Of a stretch of 64,000 nt of DNA, positions 60,786 through 64,000 are shown piece by piece. The stretch's first letter is position 1. Each line of letters opens with the position of its first letter. A program made the position numbers and the translations under genes. The notes beneath the pieces were generated by a model. That model had not been told where the DNA came from, searched no databases, and was given only the letters and a program-made list of their open reading frames with translations. This DNA comes from Oxyruncus cristatus (taxonomy: Eukaryota; Chordata; Aves; Passeriformes; Cotingidae): NCBI GenBank assembly GCA_013399855.1, contig VXAY01002085.1, positions 499,855-563,854 on the forward strand, in the 5' to 3' direction.

Positions 60786-61784
60786 TCACAGAATCACAGA
60801 ATGCTTCAGCTTGGAGGGGATCACAGTGGGTCATCTGGTTCAACCTTCCTGTTCCAGCAGGGCCACCTGAGAGCACATGGTGCAGGATCACATCCAAACA
60901 GCTCTTTAATATCTCCAATGAGAAGACTCTACAACCTCTCTGGTCAATCTGTTCCAGTGAACAGTCATCCACACAGTAAAGTTGCGGTTCTATTCAGGTG
61001 GAACTTCCTGTACATCAGTTTCTGCCTGTTGACTTTTATCTTATTGATTGACACTTACACCCTCCCTTCAAATTCTGTAGACACAGATGAGGTCCCCTCT
61101 CAGTCATCTCTTCTCAGGGCTGAAAAGGTCCAGCACTCTCAGCCTTTCCTCATAAGAGAGATGCTCCAGTCCCTTCATCATCCTTGTAGCCATTTTCTGA
61201 ACACAATTCAGGAGTTCAAAGTTGTCTCTTGTACTGAGGAGCCCTAAACTGGACTCCAGATGTGGCCTCACTAGGGCTGAGTAGAGGGGAAGGATCACCT
61301 CCCTCGACCTTTTGGCAATGTTCTTCCCAATGCACCCCAGGATACCATTGTTGTCTTGGCCACAAGGACACACTGCTGGTTTGCTGTCCCCCAGGACCGC
61401 AGTCCTTCTCGACAGAGCTGCTTTCCAGCAGGTCAGTCCCAGCCTGTGCTGGGGCCTGGGGTTATTCTTCCCCAGGTGCAGGCCTCTGCATTTGCCCTTG
61501 TTGAATTTCAGACAATTCCTCTCTGCCCATCTCTCCAATCTGTCGAGGTCCTTCTGAAGGGCTGCACAGCCCTCTGGGGTATCGGCCACTCCTCCCTCCC
61601 AGCTTTGTGTTGTCTGCAGCTTGCTGAGGAGGCATCTGCCCCTTCATCCAAGACATTGATGGTTAAGGTTAAATGATAATGGCCCAGTACTGAACCTTGG
61701 GGGACACCACTAGTGACAGGCCTCCAACTAGATCCTGTGCCACTCATTATGTCCCTCTGGGATCGCCATTCAGAGAGTAGATTT
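60786..61784 (-). mobile_element. Longest CR1 LINE copy, with dead reverse-transcriptase region
   Basis: The 3' tail is at CACAGAATCACAGAATG. The minus strand then carries about 1 kb of ORF2: SREVILPLYSALVRPHLE and GLEHLSYEERLRVL (frame 61104-61589), upstream DLDRLERWAERN and KFNKGKC, and TSGVPQGSVLG (frame 61508-61747). The catalytic site region, normally F/Y-A-D-D-T-K-L-G, reads AADNTKLG (frame 61462-61656): the second aspartate is lost and it sits in a different frame from its neighbours. Frameshifts and lost catalytic residues make it non-functional. It ends abruptly at about 61784, 5'-truncated. Plus-strand frames here (60801-61676) are antisense shadows. Confidence 0.93.
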
Positions 61785-64000
61785 TAGATCTGTTGAAATG
61801 AAAAGCAAGTGTTTTCATTAAGAAACATGTGTCTGCAAACACTTAGTGGCATACTCTCAATATTTAGACTATATCCTCGGAAATTAATGATGCTTATGCG
61901 TCTCCTTAGCAGAGGACATCCAAGAAATACTTTATAAAAAGTGTGAATGCATTTTGGGAACTGTGAAACACATAGCTTTTCCTTCTTCCAACATAATTTC
62001 GTAAAGAAGCATGTCTGCTGCCCAGTCAGTTTCCACACCAACCCACTTTTAATATACTCTTCTATTCTCACTGTGAAAGTATTGGAGACCTTTTACATCC
62101 TTTGGTTGAGACACCAAGGTACTCCAAAATTTGCCGCCTAACAAAATGGAGAGAGAAATTATCCATTCAGGCGCTACCTAGAAAAAGTTTGATGAATCTG
62201 TCAAACCTAAGAACAAAATAGACTCGGTGGCATATAGAAGAAGCTTTTTGTACTTCTGGAATCAAGGGCTGTGTCTGGGATATTTATTTTAAGCCTGAAC
62301 CTCCCCCCCATCCAGAACAGACTTCAGATCCTGTCAGGAAGGACAGAAACTGTATCACTTTCCCATTATAGATTTAGGTAGCCTTTGAAGGAGTTGGTTT
62401 GCCTTTCATCAGTGGATTCGTGCCAATCCCCTTTTACGTTGATACATCATATAAAATATTCTAACAATAGTTTCAAGACCGTGCATACCAATAACAATAT
62501 GTTACTGGTAGATACAAAACAGCCTGTCAAAAGAGATTCCAAGGTTGAAACTACCTAGGAAACCAGAAGAAACTGATTTTAACACTGATATTGCACCTGC
62601 ACTATGGCATAGGATTGCCTTGTGGAGTGCTCTGACCTGTCCTGACCAGAGGAGCTGATGGAGGCTCTTTTTCTTTTCCTCATGGGGAATGTGAGGGATA
62701 ATGTGCTGTTAGATGCACCTCAGTATTCAAGAAGTATTGAATGCTTATACCCCAGACAGGACCAGGACAGTGTAGACAGTCTCAAAAATTTCTGTTCAGT
62801 ACAAAGAAAGATCATTCCTTTAACAAAGGGGTTGTGTTTTTTCTTAACATTTCTTTAATTCACTTCCATTTCACAATAATTTTTTTCATTCTCTTTGGCT
62901 TTCTTTCAGACTCGTATGCATTAATTTCCATGTAGGAAGCAGGCAGGCTATCTGAATGCTGCTCTTTTTTTTTTTGACTGCGTTGCTTTCCATTGTCTTC
63001 ATTGTTAACCTGTGTCAACCACTCTGCCAGAACCTGCTTTGCTGTGATCACACAATCTAATTTACCTCTTTTTTATTCTATTCTTATAGTCATTATTTCT
63101 CAACTACCCCACTGCACTTAGAATAATTAATCAGCTGTGTTACTTTACAATTAAGTAAAAAACCAACCTTTCTATATCACTCATGGACAACAAAACAGCC
63201 ATATAGCAAGTTGACAACTTATTGTTTGTTTGTTTCCCCTTGTTTGTGTGCACTTTTTTATCTTATGGTAACTTAAAATTCTTATTTTGATATTTACAAA
63301 TTATTTTGATTTTGGAATTTTTTACATTTAGACTCCTCTTCCTTTTAAAGTGTTTTTTCTTCTAATACCATCAGAGTTTGTTTTAAGAGAATTGGATTCT
63401 TAGCTTCAATAATTATAGAGGTCTCCTGACAAAGTCAGTTGTTTCTCACAGGAAACATTTCTATTTATATGTCTTACACACATAACAGTCTAAAAAAAAC
63501 CATTGAAAATTGTTGTATTCTTTTCCTCTCTGAAGAAAATCACATCAGGAAAAAAGCATGCAATAAAAATTAAAAGTAAAGAAATTGCTATTTTGTCATA
63601 TTATGAGGTAAGCAAAAACTGCAGCTTGACTTTGGCTACTAGCATATCTGGACCCAATCTTATGAGCCTGTGAGCATCTCCTTCATTCACCATTCTAACA
63701 GAATCGGGAAGAGCTCATCGTAGAAACTCTGTGAACTCAGATGAAAACCCCCCAAAAACTCCCACCTCCAATTTTGAAAGACAAAGACAATCACAAATCA
63801 ATATATTTGCAAAGTGTTTATATTCTGTAGGTTACAAACTTTGACTTACAAGCTTCATGTCTGAACTTTGGACTAAGAATTTGTCCACAGTTCCTCTCAA
63901 ACAGCATTGCATCTCTTTGTATAGTGTAATTTCATTCAATTTTTGATGGAGCTAAATGACATTACAAAAAACCTGTGTTTTCTTAACACTCTAGTGGAAA
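61785..64000. other. Unique AT-rich DNA, no gene seen
   Basis: Frames at 61784-62071 (minus), 61947-62141 (plus), 62658-62858 (plus) and 62860-63051 (minus) show no known domain or splice context. No repeat family recognised to the window's end. Confidence 0.5.

Noticed and set aside
61262..61676. Plus-strand frames of 80-106 codons
   Set aside because: Antisense of the CR1 ORF2 sequence on the minus strand.
1..64000. tRNA, rRNA, snRNA and CRISPR signatures
   Set aside because: I looked for spaced direct repeats and familiar RNA-gene boxes and found none I could support. The tandem repeats present are micro- or minisatellites.

Overview
The window reads as AT-rich, gene-poor DNA from a bird. 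The evidence is the repeat content. Many CR1 LINE copies carry the avian 3' end, a CR1 tail built on the 8-bp unit ATTCTATG/ATTCTGTG. There are also LTRs of types I recognise from neoavian genomes. I see no intact protein-coding gene, no rRNA, no recognisable tRNA and no CRISPR. Nearly all short open frames look like chance frames or frames inside repeats. Layout: 1-6.7 kb is unique AT-rich sequence with an old CR1 tail, a 3x19-bp tandem repeat, a perfect hairpin at 3.47 kb, and a 47-nt segment reappearing inverted at 6.07 kb beside a GC-rich island. At 6.69-7.83 kb lie two minus-strand endogenous-retrovirus LTR fragments, with a 239-bp direct duplication around a single N. At 8.52-15.49 kb is a large inverted repeat. 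Its inner 705 bp per arm is nearly identical (about 99%, gapless) and its outer flanks are only about 75-80% identical. The 4.5-kb spacer holds (ATCCC)18, a GC-rich patch and, on the minus strand, a decayed coding sequence (about 12.2-13.1 kb, perhaps more to 14.3 kb) that I cannot assign to a family. From 15.5 to 64 kb the sequence is unique AT-rich DNA interrupted by CR1 copies, a plus-strand ERV LTR (22.46-23.27 kb), a poly-T tract with a second N (25.4-25.5 kb), a polypyrimidine tract (41.0-41.2 kb) and an AT-repeat block (53.1-53.5 kb). Ten of fourteen CR1 segments lie on the minus strand. If the window is intronic, that weakly favours a plus-strand host gene. The functional content is therefore mainly evolutionary: nested and opposed retrotransposons, a mosaic inverted repeat that suggests arm-to-arm gene conversion, and a dead gene between the arms. 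Both N positions are flanked by direct duplications, the signature of unmerged contig ends. All identity figures are by-eye estimates.
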